From the NCBI GenBank assembly GCA_024734555.1, contig JANPWX010000030.1, forward strand, positions 833,636 to 897,635: a stretch of 64,000 nt of DNA, written 5' to 3'. The translations under genes and the position numbers were made by a program. The notes beneath the pieces are model-generated. The model was given only the letters and a program-made list of their open reading frames with translations, had not been told where the DNA came from and made no database searches. Numbering within the stretch: position 1 is the first letter of the stretch; every line of letters begins with the position of its first letter. Origin of the DNA: Trochalopteron elliotii. Taxonomy: Eukaryota; Chordata; Aves; Passeriformes; Leiothrichidae. Shown here one piece after another: positions 1 to 12,889 of the stretch.

Positions 1-560
1 ACGTATGCAACGAAATTGCTCAACCGCTCCGGCAGCGCTGCCCGGGCAGGGCGAGGTCCGTCCCTCCGGCGCCGCCGCGGTGCAGGTGCCCGGATCCGCC
101 GGCGTGAGGCCCCAGAACCCCCGTGGGCGTCCTTGGGGCCGGTCCCTCTCCCGGAGGCGAGATCCGAAATCCACCTTTTTCCACAAACACGGGCGCCGTA
201 TGCGGGAGGTGGATGTGGGGATACCGGCACGTTGCCCACTTCCCACGTCCCCCCATCTCCTGTTTTTTCCCCGCTGCCACCCGGGCTGTGCAGGGCGAGT
301 GCCCACCCACTCTTGCCCTTGGCCGGTGTGGTGGGGTTTATTATAGTTATTTACGATTGTTTTCATTGGAATGGCAAGGAAAAACAGAACATGCGGGCTG
401 CGGGTGGGCACATGCTTTACACGGGCAGTCGCCCTGGCCGGGCACGTCCCCAATCGCTCCCCCTGCCCAGCAGAGCCCTGCATCGCTGCACAGCCCCGGC
501 AAGGGCCACGCGTATCCAAGCACCTCCACCCCCGAGGCCGGTGCTCCTCTCTTTTGCTCC
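1..560. promoter_or_regulatory. CpG island at left edge of window
   Basis: The first about 180 bases carry CpG roughly every 7-8 bases, with runs such as CCGGCGCCGCCGCGG, while the rest of the window is strongly CpG-poor. Density falls after about 240 but scattered CpGs and high GC continue to about 560. In vertebrates such islands usually mark promoters and first exons. The island is cut by the window edge, so its centre and the gene it serves are probably upstream. Several overlapping open frames run through it on both strands, as expected when GC-rich DNA lacks stop codons; none has a recognisable domain. I see no convincing splice donor or TATA box that fixes a direction of transcription. 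Confidence applies to the island, not to a particular gene. Confidence 0.75.
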
Positions 561-3500
561 AGATCCAGCAGCTCCTCTCTGAAGGGCAGCCATGCTGAAG
601 TAGCAGGGAAGAGCAGAGGGGCTGGGGGAGGCATGCCACAGGGAAGGTGGCCCACTTTTCCACAGTGCCTTTGCCTGGCTTTCTGCTTCCATATTTGTTT
701 TTCTTCTTGGAGCCGTCTACGGGCACACAGAGAGGACAGTGATAGGCAGGACACTCCCCCCGGCACAAGGAATTGTGAATATGAGGTCAAGATGGTCATC
801 ATGTAGGGTGAAATGGGGTTTCTGCTCCTCCCCGTGCTTTGCAAGGATGCACCACAGTGCAGGAGGGTCTCCCTGGGGAGGCACAGGTGAAGCAAATGGG
901 ATGCTTCAAGTGGCTCTCCATGTGGCAGCGTCTTGCCACCCTTTGGGTGGGCCAGGTTCTTACTTGGCTGCAGTGACTTATGAAACCTAAGGGATGATTA
1001 GTTCTGCCTTGTCTCTCCTTGAGATGGAGGCAGAGCTGGGCTCCTGGATGCACTGAACTGTGATGGATGAGTGTCTCTGTGTGGCTGGTGCAATCCTTTG
1101 GCAAAGCCACGTGGGCAGGTGGCAGTGGTTGGGCACACATGGGATACCAGGAAAATACCTGGCTGACGTCCCAGCTGTGAGGGACAAAAGGGGTGAAATC
1201 AAAGTGCTGGGAGGACAGGAAGCTTTAAAAGTGTAAGTTACTTCAAGGAATTTACCTTATTCTGGAGCTCCCTTTCCTGCAGCAGTTAAGTAGGGTGCCC
1301 ACCATGATTTCACCTTTTGGTTGAATGCATGTGAGTAGATGGATGTGGGAATTGCCACTGAACAAGGATCTCCAATACTGCCAGGATTGGTCAGGAAAGC
1401 AACAGTACCTTTCTGGAGTTTTTTCTTCAAGATGGTGTGCAGGTTTAGCAGGACAAAACAATGAATAATAAGAAGATCCTGTTCCATTTGGCAAGTAGTC
1501 AGCTGTGTATCATGACAAGTGGTTTGTTTAATGTCACATATCCATGGTGATACTGGTATGCCTTTTTGCTCTCCACTGCTTGAAGTTTGTGATCCTTTTT
1601 AAAGCCAAGCACACATCGTATCACCACCCTGCAAATGCCCTTTCCTATTTTCAGCTTTCAGGTGCTGGAAGCTGCCAGCTTGCCAAAGTGAGTTATGAAC
1701 AATTGGCATGAGACTGCCAGAAGCAATAGTAGGGAAGTCACAGCCTCCATGACACTTCACCCATACAAAACATATCAAGTATTTACAGCCCACGTACAAA
1801 GAATTAGGTGGGATGGTGCTTTCTCCATCAGGAGCTGCAATGGGATCCAGATAAAGCTCAGCAGAGCAGTGCCAGACAAAGCAAGTCTGTCATCATTTAT
1901 GGCTGTAGCAAAGTGGGAACACAGTCAGTTGGTCGCTTTCCAGGAAATGGCTGGAAGACTTGTGGCTGGCAACTAAGGCAATGCAGGACAAAGCATAAGC
2001 CCATCACCACTGAGCTCTGTGGAAACCCCAAATCTCATTTGTTTGCCACTCCTGATCTAAGCCATGGTTATTTAAAGAAATCTTGTTGCTTATATTCTTC
2101 AAAGTCTTTTTCATATGAGTTCATATGAGTTGGTTTGTTAGTCAGACAGCAAGAAAGCAGGGCACCGCATATCAGGAGAAAGCCGGAGATGGCCAGGGGT
2201 GGGAATGAAAGCAGCAGGATTCACATAGTTGCATCTCAAGTGAAGAATCGGAGTAGAGTTGAAAGCAGAATGTGACTGAAGGGCCCATCTAGGACAAATC
2301 ACTGAGAAACATCAAACACAACAATGGGAAAGAAAGACGAAGATGGATCCTTGGTTGAATGTTAACATTTTGGATTGGAAGGCTGTCTTGCAGCTGCAGC
2401 CCTGTTCACTCCTTCCAGAGTGGAATGTCTGCTGAGCGCGGTGAAAGGAAGGAAAGGAAAATCACAAAGGAGAATCCCAGATGGTGTGTCTTCAGATATT
2501 TACTGGAAATGTTTAAGCTTGCTGAGTATTGGGGGTATGTCCCTGGAACAAGGTATCTAGGGCACCGAATTTCAGAGGGACTTGCATCTTCAAGTCCTTT
2601 TTTTGCAACTTTGAAAATATAATCCCTAACTATCTGTAACTTGTCTGTCCCAGATGATTGTGGAGATGAGTTTCTGTGTGTTCCCTCCCATGCTGACACA
2701 AAGCAGTCAGGAAAATCCAGGTCAGGACAGCTGCTAGGGTTATCTGATAGGAAATTTTATATTAGAATGATATCCTGGAAGAAATGCCCTTTCTGTAGAA
2801 GTGACACTCTGCTATTGACAAGACAAGTCATGTTTTTCTGGATGCTCTCACATCTGACCTCTTCAAAGCTACCTTCAATCCCGCCCTTCCCAGAGGCACC
2901 TGGCAGTTGGGATGGAGGAGGGAACTGTGGTGCAGGAGGTCCCCAGCTCTTTGTTGGATGGCTGTCCCTAGTTTCATTGCCCACCCTGAGGAAAAATGAC
3001 AAGTTTGTTCCAGATGGTCACCCAGGAAGCAGAGAAATCTGTTTTGGTCTCTCAACGTGCCTGTTTATGACCCCCTAGAATTCCCTTTGTGAGAAGAACA
3101 GTTAGTTTTTTTTGCTGTTGGGGTTTTGATTAACAGGAAACTGTTTTCTGCAATACTGAGAGACCTGTTATTCTTATGGGATTGAGGGGAAAGATTGGAC
3201 ACAAGATTAACAATGGGTCTAGTCATGAGATTCTCTGTGTATCCAGGTGGGAAGGAATTACCATGGCAAGTTTGGCTCTTTGAACAGCCCCTGACTATGG
3301 CAGAAAACAGGATTAACTCCGTTTACTTAGTTCAGTATCAGACACAAGCTTCCTAAATCCATCATAGCTCCCCTCTGTTGGTCCAGACACTAGCCAGGCA
3401 TTCCCCAGAGCTGAGCATCTAGCCTCTGGTTTCAACAATCTGCTATCCCAGGAAAGGCCACTGTTCAGAGAGGTACTGCACCTGACATACAGGTGGGCAG

Positions 3501-6500
3501 CCCAAGTGTGGATGAGATGACCCACTGGGGATCTCTTTCAGTGGAGGCCTATGTTACCAGGAGTTACTGCAATGATGTCAAAGCAAATCTGTATTGTATT
3601 CCTAAGAGTTGGTTAGTGGGAGAAAGTCAGTGGAAATGCAGAAAGAGACATAAAATGTGCTATCTCAATTAGTTGGTATGGGAAAAAATTTTTCTTTGAC
3701 AGGTTTCACAGGATAAACCATCTCTGTGCTGGTTGCAAGTGGTTACTGTGCTGAGAATTGAGGTTACAGGTGTCCTTTATTAGCAGCAAATTATTCTGAA
3801 AGGAGTTACCCAGGGCAAGGAACTTCCTTGAAGCATTAGGGATATGTTAGAGGGTTTCATGTGCTTACATCTCTTGTTGGTATGCCAGGAACCAAAGATG
3901 TACACATAAAATTGCTGATAAAAATTAAGGAACACAGGCTATGCAAATTGCACTGCTCTCCTCCCATCCAATTTTTTTTGTTTTGTTTTGTTGGATGAAT
4001 CAAGATAGTAATGTGCCAATGTATTTTGTTTTGATAATAACGAGTGTGGCTTTGCACCCTTATCTGCATGATCTTATTCATGAGAGAATGTCTTGGGAAG
4101 CATGGCAAGCTCCATTTTTTTTACCCTTATATGCCCTCTTTGTGCAGTCTTTCAAAGTTGCGTGATCACAACTGAGAGGATTCCTTAAGTGTAATTTCAC
4201 TGCAAGGTATCTTTTTTGAAAAAGTAACTCTTCAAAAATGGGAAAACTTATTACAAACATTATTTCCTGAAGAGGCACGAGAGGATGTAAACATACTAAA
4301 ATAAACACATACATAAGCAAATAATGAATCAAGCCTCATTCCATTCGTACTTTGCCATACAGAACCCCAACACAGATCTTTTCACTACTCTTTATGTTTT
4401 GGTATCAGTGGGAAACAGAAATAACAAAAGGAAACATTCAGGTGCTTTTGACAAAGCAGTGGCAGCTTCTGTAGTAAACTGAATAACACAAGCTTCAAAT
4501 AGAGCACAGAGGTGGAAAGCAGTCACCAGGGCTAGGCTGTATGAACAAATGTTTTTTTCATTTGGACACCAAGCCATGTACTAATAACTACTCGTTTGGG
4601 TCAAGAAAGAGTTTAATTTTTTTTTAGGTAGAATGAGATGCTTTATTTAATTAAAAATTATTAGAAAGCAGTGTGCATACTTTTAAGTACGTATTAGACC
4701 CGGATGAGTACACCTAAAGCATTTGTTGTATACATTCTGTAATTAATTGAACTGGTAGTTGACAAGTACTTTATTTGAAGTCCACTGAATAATTGAAAGT
4801 TATTATTAGAATGAACTGGAATGCTAAAAAAACCCCCAAAACTATGATTACAAATATAGGGGTCAATCCAGATACATTTATACACATGATCAACAGTCAT
4901 GTTTTTTGGACAGATCACTTCACACAGTACCCTACTGTCTTGTATCTGCATACAAACATTCTATTTTAAGTGGGTGAGGCTATGCAGGAAGTAAAGATTC
5001 TTCTCAGTATGAGTAAGACGGAAAAAATCTTAACTTCTCAGACCACCAAACGTTCAAATTGACACAACTTAGATCCAGCAACTGTCTGTACTTGGGACTG
5101 GATTTTCAGGTGATCACATCTTTATAACACAACAGTCCACTTGAGACACTGATCTGTGTGAGTGTCTGGCCTGGAATTTAATAATACCCAATTAAAAATA
5201 TAATTATATTATTGCATTGATTAAGTCCAGATTGTGCCTTTGCAATGTCAATATTTCTTACTTGAAGAAAATGTTAGTAAAATTAACATAATGGTTATTA
5301 CATGAGAAATGTTCGGTTACAATGCTGAACACCAGTTTAGATGTGGATAAGCACGTACTTTGGATATACTTGTTGGACCTAATGGTATCATATGCAACAG
5401 ATTCTCCCTAAACCACATGAGAAATACTGACTTTCATGGGACTACAGGAGTTCTGTGTACAGCAAACAAGTGTATGCAAAAATGGTGTTGTAGTATGTAG
5501 GAAAGTAGTTGTTCCATATAATCACTATGGTCCTTAAGGCTCCTTCAGCAACTTTGCTACTTCAAAGTTTTATTTAAAGAAATAGGGAACTAGTTTAGTC
5601 TTCCTCTTGATGATAAAGAGTTACAAGCAGTTGTGGTGTTGGTGTCACGTATCATACACTGTCAGCAGACAGTTGCAGTTTCAGTTACATTTTCTCCTTT
5701 GATTTGATTATGTTCTTCTCCTAAATGAAATAATTATAATGTGTGTGCTGTGTGGTAATGGCAGCACCATCCATTCCAGGCCTTTAGAAATATGCTGCGG
5801 GTTCAGGAGAATTTGTAAGCAATAAACCTTCTCATCTTGTTTGTCATTTTAGGCAGCTTACTTTGCATACACCTTCTCCAGTGGTTTATTTTTTACAAGT
5901 ATGAAGAATCTGGGAATCATTCCAGTCTGACCTGTCATATCAGTGGATTTTCACTGCCTTTCTTTAGTTGAGAACCTTTTTACTGCAAAGCTGTATTTTG
6001 AGGCTTTGTATTTCAGATTTGGTCTCATCTCAATCCAGCACTTTACACTGTCTGTTCTCTGGAACACTGATAGGTTATCTTTGTTTTCTGTGGCAAGGGT
6101 TAATCTCGCTCAGACAGGCCATTCTCAGTGTAGATGCCTATCTGTGCTTCTCCCTTCCTGAATGCTTGCTGCAGAGGAGCCTTGCTGCTATCCCTCTCAA
6201 GATTAGTTACACACTTTCTATGTGGATTACTTCCTGCTTTTCTTCAGCCTTTCATTTTGGTTGGCACCAGCAAAGGTTGTTTCCATTTGTGTAAGTAGCT
6301 GTTTCATGGGCCCTAGGATTTGGAAACGACAGACTCGATTCTAGTAAGTTGTAAGTTTTGTTTTGAAATATGTACAGTAAGTCAGTCAAACCCCTGAAAA
6401 ATAATGAAATGTAAACAAAGAAATGTAAATATTAAAAATAGCTTATATTTCTGAAAACTACTCAAAACTCAAGTTTGGTAGACCCTTATTTGGAAATGCA

Positions 6501-6602
6501 CACCCTGTTTTCTTATCAGACATATCTTTATGAGTGTTGCAAACTACACCATCTTTTTTTTTTTCAACTGATTATTTTTGGTTTCAGTTGTTTTTAGGAA
6601 GG
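561..6602. other. Unique non-coding sequence, no gene seen
   Basis: No coding exon, RNA gene or clear mobile element could be supported. Open frames are short (under about 150 codons) and lack domain motifs. GC drops steadily away from the left-edge CpG island. Small local features include a direct 10-bp doublet TCATATGAGT at 2111-2130 and an A run followed by C residues at 4826-4837. The stretch 5,930-6,300 is T-rich with two overlapping open frames but no recognisable protein. Confidence 0.6.
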
Positions 6603-6648
6603 CACAGCAGATGTATGCAATTTTTCACAGCAGATGTATGTAATTTTT
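6603..6648. repeat. 23-bp tandem duplication
   Basis: Two adjacent copies of a 23-bp unit beginning CACAGCAGATGTATG differ at a single base (GCAATTTTT in the first, GTAATTTTT in the second). A third partial start (CACA) follows. This is a recent slippage-type duplication in otherwise unique sequence. Confidence 0.9.
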
Positions 6649-6959
6649 CACACTTTGCTGTTCTTATGCGTCAGCCTGATGATATCATACTCAAGCACTA
6701 ATAATACTACTACTCGTCTTTTACATAAATTAGCACTTCACAGCTTCAGAGTATAATACCAACATTACCTAATTACTCCAGAATTGAGCATGCACTCTTT
6801 TCCTTTTAGAGTAGAAGCTTAAATGGATTTAAATGGTCAAATGTAATCAGAAAGGAAAACAAGTCCTTTAATAGCTGTGCAGTGGTTTCATCAAAAGGCC
6901 AGGAGCCAGAGTATTTGTTCTTCCCTTTCTCCCAGCTCCAGCAGTGTAATTAAAATCAG

Positions 6960-7100
6960 ACTTAAGCACCCGAATTCCTTTCTCCCTCTGAAAGTCCTAC
7001 ATAGACCTCAGTTTATCTCTCTGTAAAGTGGAAGAAAATGATACCTTTCTCCTAGAAAATGCCTAGCAGAGATCTTTTTGGGTTAATGCTTAAGAATCAC
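6960..7100 (+). mobile_element. Old MIR/CORE-SINE fragment, sense
   Basis: The stretch reads CCTCAGTTTATCTCTCTG followed by TAAAGTGGAAGAAAATGATACC. This follows the sense core and 3' part of MIR SINEs, which typically read CCTCAGTTTCCCCATCTG then TAAAATGGGGATAAT. The tRNA-derived head is not visible. MIRs are tRNA-derived, LINE-mobilised SINEs active before the amniote radiation, so heavy divergence is expected. Limits are approximate. A repeat search against an amniote library would confirm it. Confidence 0.6.
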
Positions 7101-8190
7101 TACTGTCTCCACAGATATGTGACATCGAAGCATTTTGCAGCTATCCTAGTTTTCTGCATTTATTTCAGGTCATGAGTGGGGCTCCAGCCACCTTAATGTC
7201 AGTAGAAATAGTCATTACCATTACTGACTTCAGTGTGGGCAGGATCCACTCTGGCATTTTTAATCTCATGCAAAAGGTAACCCTTCCAATAACCTTGTGT
7301 TCAGTCCCACCCAAGCAACAGGACAAAATTCTCCCTTCTCTTCTCTGGCTTCCCTGTGTCCTAAATATTCCACTCCCAGTGCCTCTAACCAATTACCTCT
7401 GCAAGACTCTTTAGAGGCTCTTGCTTCCTTTCTGCTCCGGGATGAATTATCCCTGCAAACTTTCAATCCTCATAGTTCTTGTCCAGGAAGATCACTGCAA
7501 TTTTCCTTCCAAATAGCCCATTTCCTGCAGCTACATGCAACACCCCCCACCAAACCTCTCGAAGGGTGAATGGCAGCAGTCCAGCAACATACTATCAATC
7601 ACAATGAAGTTACCTTCTTCCACAACTTCTTTGCATAACCACATCCACGGCCTCTTTCTTCCCTCCAGACTCTGACACCCCAATAACCAATTTCCATTCA
7701 TTTAGAAAGTGTTAGATCCAACAACTTCCCTCACTCTAATGCCCATACACAATAAATCAAGCATCAAATAATTTGCTCTGGTATGGAAAGTGTTCAGCGA
7801 TAGCGTGAATATGCGTTAGGGCTCTTGTGTCCGTCTGAAGTTGTCTTCAAGATCTTAAGAAAAATATTTCCTCCAAGGGTGAAGGTTGACCTACACCTGT
7901 ACTTAAATGAGGTTGTCCCCCTCCCCCCACCCTCATTCCCATGCCAGGGTAGGAAAAGGATTATTACTACTAATGGACATGTACATACTGCATTTACTCC
8001 CCCAAGAGTTTGAGAAATATACACCACTCTGTATTTTTATTTACAGATTTTCTGTAAATCTTCATATTTAAGGGCAAAACTCCTCTCAGTTTGCAATGTT
8101 GTGAACATTTCATTCTTTGTCTTTCATGTATAAATTCTCCAGGCTAGTTGGCTGCTCAAGAATATTATTATTGTTTTATTTATTTATTAT
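7101..8190. other. Non-coding sequence with a pyrimidine-rich strand
   Basis: From about 7,270 to 7,780 the plus strand is rich in C and T, with many CCTT, TTCC and CCACC words and few G runs, which keeps several short frames open on both strands. No domain or repeat family was recognised. A C-rich patch (CCCCCTCCCCCCACCC) lies at about 7,916-7,932. Nothing else is supported. Confidence 0.5.
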
Positions 8191-8224
8191 GGTCTTGAAT
8201 ATTATATGGTCTTGAATATTATAT
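8191..8224. repeat. 17-bp tandem duplication
   Basis: Two exact adjacent copies of GGTCTTGAATATTATAT are followed by a partial third copy (AGGTCTTG). The unit sits in AT-rich sequence next to short ATT and TTTA runs. Confidence 0.9.
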
Positions 8225-8355
8225 TAGGTCTTGCAGAATAAAACAAAATATTCTGTGACTAATACTGACTTAAATTCAGTCTATAGCTCTGATTAATGCT
8301 ATTTTAAACTGTCATATTGCTTCTCATGTATTATGGCTAGCAATCCCTCACTCAG

Positions 8356-8384
8356 TTTTTGTTTTTTTTTTTTTTTTTTTTTTT
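8356..8384. repeat. Poly(T) tract
   Basis: Five T, one G, then 23 T. It could be a plain mononucleotide repeat or the reverse complement of a poly(A) tail, but no retrocopy body was recognised next to it. Confidence 0.9.
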
Positions 8385-9299
8385 GAACAGCACAAGGGAA
8401 CTTGATTTCAGAAAGAACAAATAGCTAAAAGGACATCTGAAATTCAGCCACATGTATTTTGCCTGAAGACAAGTATTCACAGGAAAAGCTTCTGGTACAC
8501 TAAGTTCAGTATCTGCCTAACTAGCAATGCCAACATCAATGTCTTCTAGAGAACTCCTGATGCATCTGGCATTCAACGATACCTGAGGAAGGATTCCCTT
8601 ATGACTGTTACAACTGAGGGGATAGAGCTTTATATTAAAGCAACTCACCAGCTGTATCATCACTGGTGGAGACATAAATCTGAGGGATTTCTATCTTAAC
8701 CCTGCTGACTCTTGAACACTGGAAATTGAAGGCTCTTGTCATTTTTATTTTCTGTACAACTGATGAAATGGTACCTCTGTGGTTTGTATAATCAGTTCAA
8801 CTGATTACAACAGTTAATGGACTGACTCTGTTTACATGAGCAGAGAGGCTGTGTTTCCTTTCTTTTTTTATGTATGTTTAAGTCTCCTCAGTTTTGGTGG
8901 TAAACAAAGCTATTTACCACAGTAATAGTTTATTACCAGTTTTCTACAGCTTAGTTACAGGCTGTATTGAGAGACTATGTCCTTTTACATGTTTCCTTAT
9001 TATGAACTAGGTACGTAAGCATGCTATGTGCCACATCCTTTCTGTCCTTCATTGAACAAACTTTCATGTACTCTTTCTTTAAAAGTCATCAATCTGCTCA
9101 ATTGAGGTGCTGAGATTCTAGGATGCACTGCAGTCAGTAACTCAGGACATAAGCAGCACTTGGCAGGATTGACCTCTACAAGTTCATTTGGTTTATTCTC
9201 TAGGCAAGTTTCTCTTCTGCATCCCTCTGAGGTTGGATAACTGAAAAACTGAAATTTTCTATGGATGTTTTTTATGTAATCATGTTACAATATCTTCTG
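8385..9299. other. Unique non-coding sequence, no gene seen
   Basis: AT-rich sequence between the T run and an old LINE. No supported exon or RNA gene. Part of the right end could be a further unrecognised extension of the neighbouring LINE. Confidence 0.5.
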
Positions 9300-9960
9300 T
9301 CATCCATTTTTTTTATTACAGCTTATTTTCTGAGTTTGACCACTGCAGTACACTGAGCAGACATCTTCATTAAGCTGTCCACGCTGATTCCTCAATCTTT
9401 TTGTTGAAAGGTTACAATTAATTCAGAACCCATCTGTGTACATGAGTAGTTTAAATCATGCCTTCTAAGGTGCATTACTGTGCACTCATCTACACCACAT
9501 TCCCTTTGCTGATGCATTACTCAGTTACTTAGTGTTGTCAAGGCTTACCAAGGTGCCTCACCAGCCTTGTCTTGCCCACTGCTCTTACAGATACAGCTTT
9601 TCTAGTAGGACTTCAATAAGTATATTAAACAATGCCACTGTTTGTATTGATCCTAGAGGCACCCCACTACTTAAATGCTGTGAAGAGAACGAAACAATTA
9701 TTCCTGCTCTGCCCCTGTGTGCTATCCCCTAACTGGATTTGCTTCCATGACTGGCAGGGTGTTTCCCACTCTTCTCCTGACAACTGGCTTTCCTTAGTGG
9801 CCTTTTGTGTACACTCTTTATTCAAAGCCTTTGCACTGTTTAAGTAACATCCCCTGGTTCCCCATTACCACTTCACAAAATTGCTCAAAATCCAAAGAAC
9901 TGACATCAAAGCCTTCTTTCTTTTCACAAACTTTTGTTTGTTGACCCAAAAGATTTTGCT
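9300..9960 (-). mobile_element. Old CR1/L3-type LINE fragment, antisense, ORF2 RT region
   Basis: Read on the plus strand this follows, block after block, the reverse complement of the CR1/L3 ORF2 reverse-transcriptase region: TCTTCATTAAGCTGTCCACG, GGTGCATTACTGTGCACTC, ACTCAGTTACTTAG, TATATTAAACAATGCCACTG, GATCCTAGAGGCACCCCACT, TTCAAAGCCTTTGCACTGT and finally CTGGTTCCCC. Spacing between blocks also fits the family. CR1 elements encode an endonuclease and reverse transcriptase that copy their RNA at a genomic nick. This copy carries many stops and indels and is dead. It is an early, heavily diverged copy, likely from the shared amniote or archosaur past. Ends are approximate. Confidence 0.75.
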
Positions 9961-12210
9961 GCTATGCATGTTGTTTTTTTGGTGTTCTTGTACAGGTGAC
10001 TTTCAGGTCTGTACTACTGCAGTGCTGCTGGGATGGGGCATTACTTTATATACTAAATCTATTTCAGCAGTCTGTTGTGTTTTGTACAAGTAGCAATCTT
10101 TGCAGGAGCAGTTCTCTCAGCCACTCAAGAGCTGAAGAAAAAAGATAGAGAAATGAAGTTTCCTCAGCCATGATCCATCCACATTCCCACACCTCAGTTG
10201 GGGCTTGCTGAGGGTTCACTTTTAACCCTATGATCCCATGCTTGTGTGACTAAATTTAGTACTGACTGATCAGCAGCTGCCACCTTGTCCCTGAGAAAAA
10301 TTCCTCAGGTTTCTGTTTTGCTTGCAGGAGAGACTTCTCTCAGACACCAGGTCTATCAGGTGCATGAACCTGGGCTTCCCTTCCCCTCCAGGGCTCCTCT
10401 CTGCCTGCCACCCCACAGCTGCCTCACCCCAGCCTTGTTGATCCCTGGTGCCTCTTCTTGGGCGTCACAACACAGCCTCCACAGCTCCTCGATCCTCAAG
10501 TGGATTGCCCTTCTCTCCCTTGGCTAGCAGCATGCGCCCGAGTGCTCCTGCTGCCATGCTTGTTGGGGAGGTGGCTTTTGCACGTTTTGGGATTTGGAGC
10601 AGGCTTGTCTTGGTGTCCCCAAGAGCAAGGAACTGTCAGCCTGGAGGAGAGTTGTGGTCCTATATGGTGAGTCCCTTGGCTGGGCCCTAGGAACGAGCAA
10701 AACTGTGCGCAGAGATCACCTAGTTTTAGGTGAATCACCTTTATTAAACTCTTCGTCATAGGTGTGAGGAATGGAAAGTTACTTGGAAAAATAAAGGATT
10801 TGAGACCACCTGGTGCCAGAAAATAATGGCCCCAGGTACTAGAGACCTGTGACAGTGTGTGGGAAGTGGTGCAGCACGCTAGAGCAGAGATTCTTTGAAA
10901 TTGAGGCCTTTCACAGGAAGGGACACACTTTCTTCCTTATGGGGATTTGATGTGGGTGTTTGTTTCTTTTTTTTTTATTCACTGGCTGGTGATGGGTGGG
11001 GCACAGCTCCTGTTTAACCTTTGGCAATATGGATGGAGTTGAAACAGTCACTGTCTAGGGAGCTCCATCTGCAGCTGTGCATTGAACATCCCTGATACTG
11101 ATGGGGTTAGACCAGCCTTGTCAGTCCTCAGAGACTCCAGAAAAAAACACTGGTGCAGACAAGGCTGCTGTGTCCCAAACAGCAGACACTGCAATTTTTG
11201 AAGGTTGCCTTGCTCAATACTTGTTGGCTTTTGCTAGTGAAAACACAGCAGCTTTAAATGTGGCTAGATGAGCTGTGATTCTGGTCAACATATGACCATC
11301 ATGCCAGCATGGGGCAGGAGGCAAAGATGGGAGTTCAGTAGCGTGGGGGAAAGGTTGGATAACCTATTTTGCCAGCTTATACAACACAGAGTAACTGCAT
11401 GGCAGAACTGCAGATTCCTTCAAGAAACATGCAGCTGGATACCTTTTTCACTATTCCATGGGGTAGAAGGAGAAGTAGCAACTTTTACTCTGAGCAACTT
11501 GCACCCCAGTTCAGTTCCCTCAATGGAATATACTTTAGTGCACTATCCTTACTGTATGGCTGGTACTGGTGATACGACCTTGATTTCCTAAAGTTTTCAT
11601 TTCATGGTATTCTAGTTTGGCAAATAAAAAGCTTAAAATATTTTTACATTCACTTTCACATTAACCTCAGAATAGACCTTCCAAATCTGACACGCTTAAA
11701 ATAAGTGACACTCATTTTGGATTAATTTTAAGGCACTCTTAAAAAGTATTACCTTCCCCCCTTCTGATAAAAGAATTTTGCAGTTAGTTTCAATGATCCA
11801 TTTAAAATCTCATTCTGCTTTTGAAGTTCTTTTTGTAATCTAATTTAAATTTCTACTGCTTGGAAGACCCGCTAAGAATTCTTAATTGGTATATGGAACA
11901 GTAAATATAAAAACAAACGGCAAAGAATAGTGGAAGAGAACAAAACAGTTGGAATGCAATAGAAACAAGGAGTGACTTCATTGCCACTATTCTAGCAATG
12001 CAGAGTTTTAACAGCATGCTGAATGTAAATTCCTTTCTATAACTGTCTACCCTCTTCTTCTACAGGATTTTTCCTTTCTGAATTATTTTTGGACTCATGG
12101 CTCTGCAAAATTCTATTTCCTCTCTTCATCCCTCTATTCCTCTACCAACTTCCTTGAAACCAAGAAATTAATTTCTTTCTCTAATAATTGGAGTGTGGAA
12201 TGGAGATTAT
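9961..12210. other. Unique non-coding sequence, GC-richer patch in the middle
   Basis: The section 10,280-10,690 is GC-richer than its surroundings and keeps several frames open for 70-87 codons on both strands, but none shows a domain or exon signature. The rest is AT-rich unique sequence. No repeat family was recognised. Confidence 0.5.
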
Positions 12211-12425
12211 ATCATAGAAATTAGAGATGCAAATGGGCAAGTTAGGTCATTCAGCAGTGCATCTGCACTGTGTATGCATGATGACTCCCTATACTGTAAC
12301 ACGTTCTCTAGTGTTTTGTCCAATCCAATTTTGTAAATTGGGTTGACTTCTATTTAAATTGTGAGGCTGTTCTATAATACAGAGAGATTACCAAGAGAAA
12401 TGTCCTACATATGACCCAATTTAGG
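12211..12425 (-). mobile_element. Old CR1/L3-type LINE 3' end, antisense
   Basis: The plus strand begins ATCATAGAAATTAGAGATG, the reverse complement of a CR1-type 3' end. It continues with TTAGGTCATTCAGCAG, TTCTCTAGTGTTTTGTCCAA, TCCAATTTTGTAAA and GTGAGGCTGTTCTATAATAC in the order expected for the antisense 3' part of L3/CR1 elements. It is well diverged with no usable reading frame. CR1 copies are usually cut at the 5' end during insertion, which explains why only the 3' part is present. Confidence 0.75.
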
Positions 12426-12889
12426 GATTTTATTTTCTTTTTAATCAAGCTTTTGCCATGTAACTTTTTAAAACTTCCTGCTAAAACCATATGGGAAAAT
12501 ACTCAGAAACCATCTAAGATCACTGGAATAGTGCTGCAGCTTGCAATCACTTTGAAGGAAAACTGAGGATTAATCTTGTCAATAAGTGCATCATGGGGAC
12601 TGCTTCCACAGCACTTCTTCCCACACAAGCACCCATTGCCCCAAATAGGAGCTGCTCAAGTGCAATAGCTGCAAAATCAATCCCCCTTTGTGTAACATCT
12701 CTTGAATAACAAATTAAAAGTGCAATGTATTATTAGTTTATCTACATGTCTGAAAGTCACTCAGTTGTTTTTGCATTTGAAGTGAAGCACAAAATTATTA
12801 TATAACTGTCTGAGATCCATTAATCTAACTCCAGAAATCTAAAGATTATTTGTCCCATTTTATTTGGTGGAGAAGAAGACAGGAGACAC
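12426..12889. other. Unique non-coding sequence, no gene seen
   Basis: AT-rich sequence between two old repeat fragments. The left part may be further LINE sequence decayed beyond recognition. No exon, RNA gene or regulatory motif is supported. Confidence 0.5.

Noticed and set aside
123..806. 227-codon open frame on the plus strand at the left edge
   Set aside because: It overlaps other long frames on both strands inside a CpG island, where stop codons are rare by composition, and it extends into low-CpG sequence without domains or splice sites.
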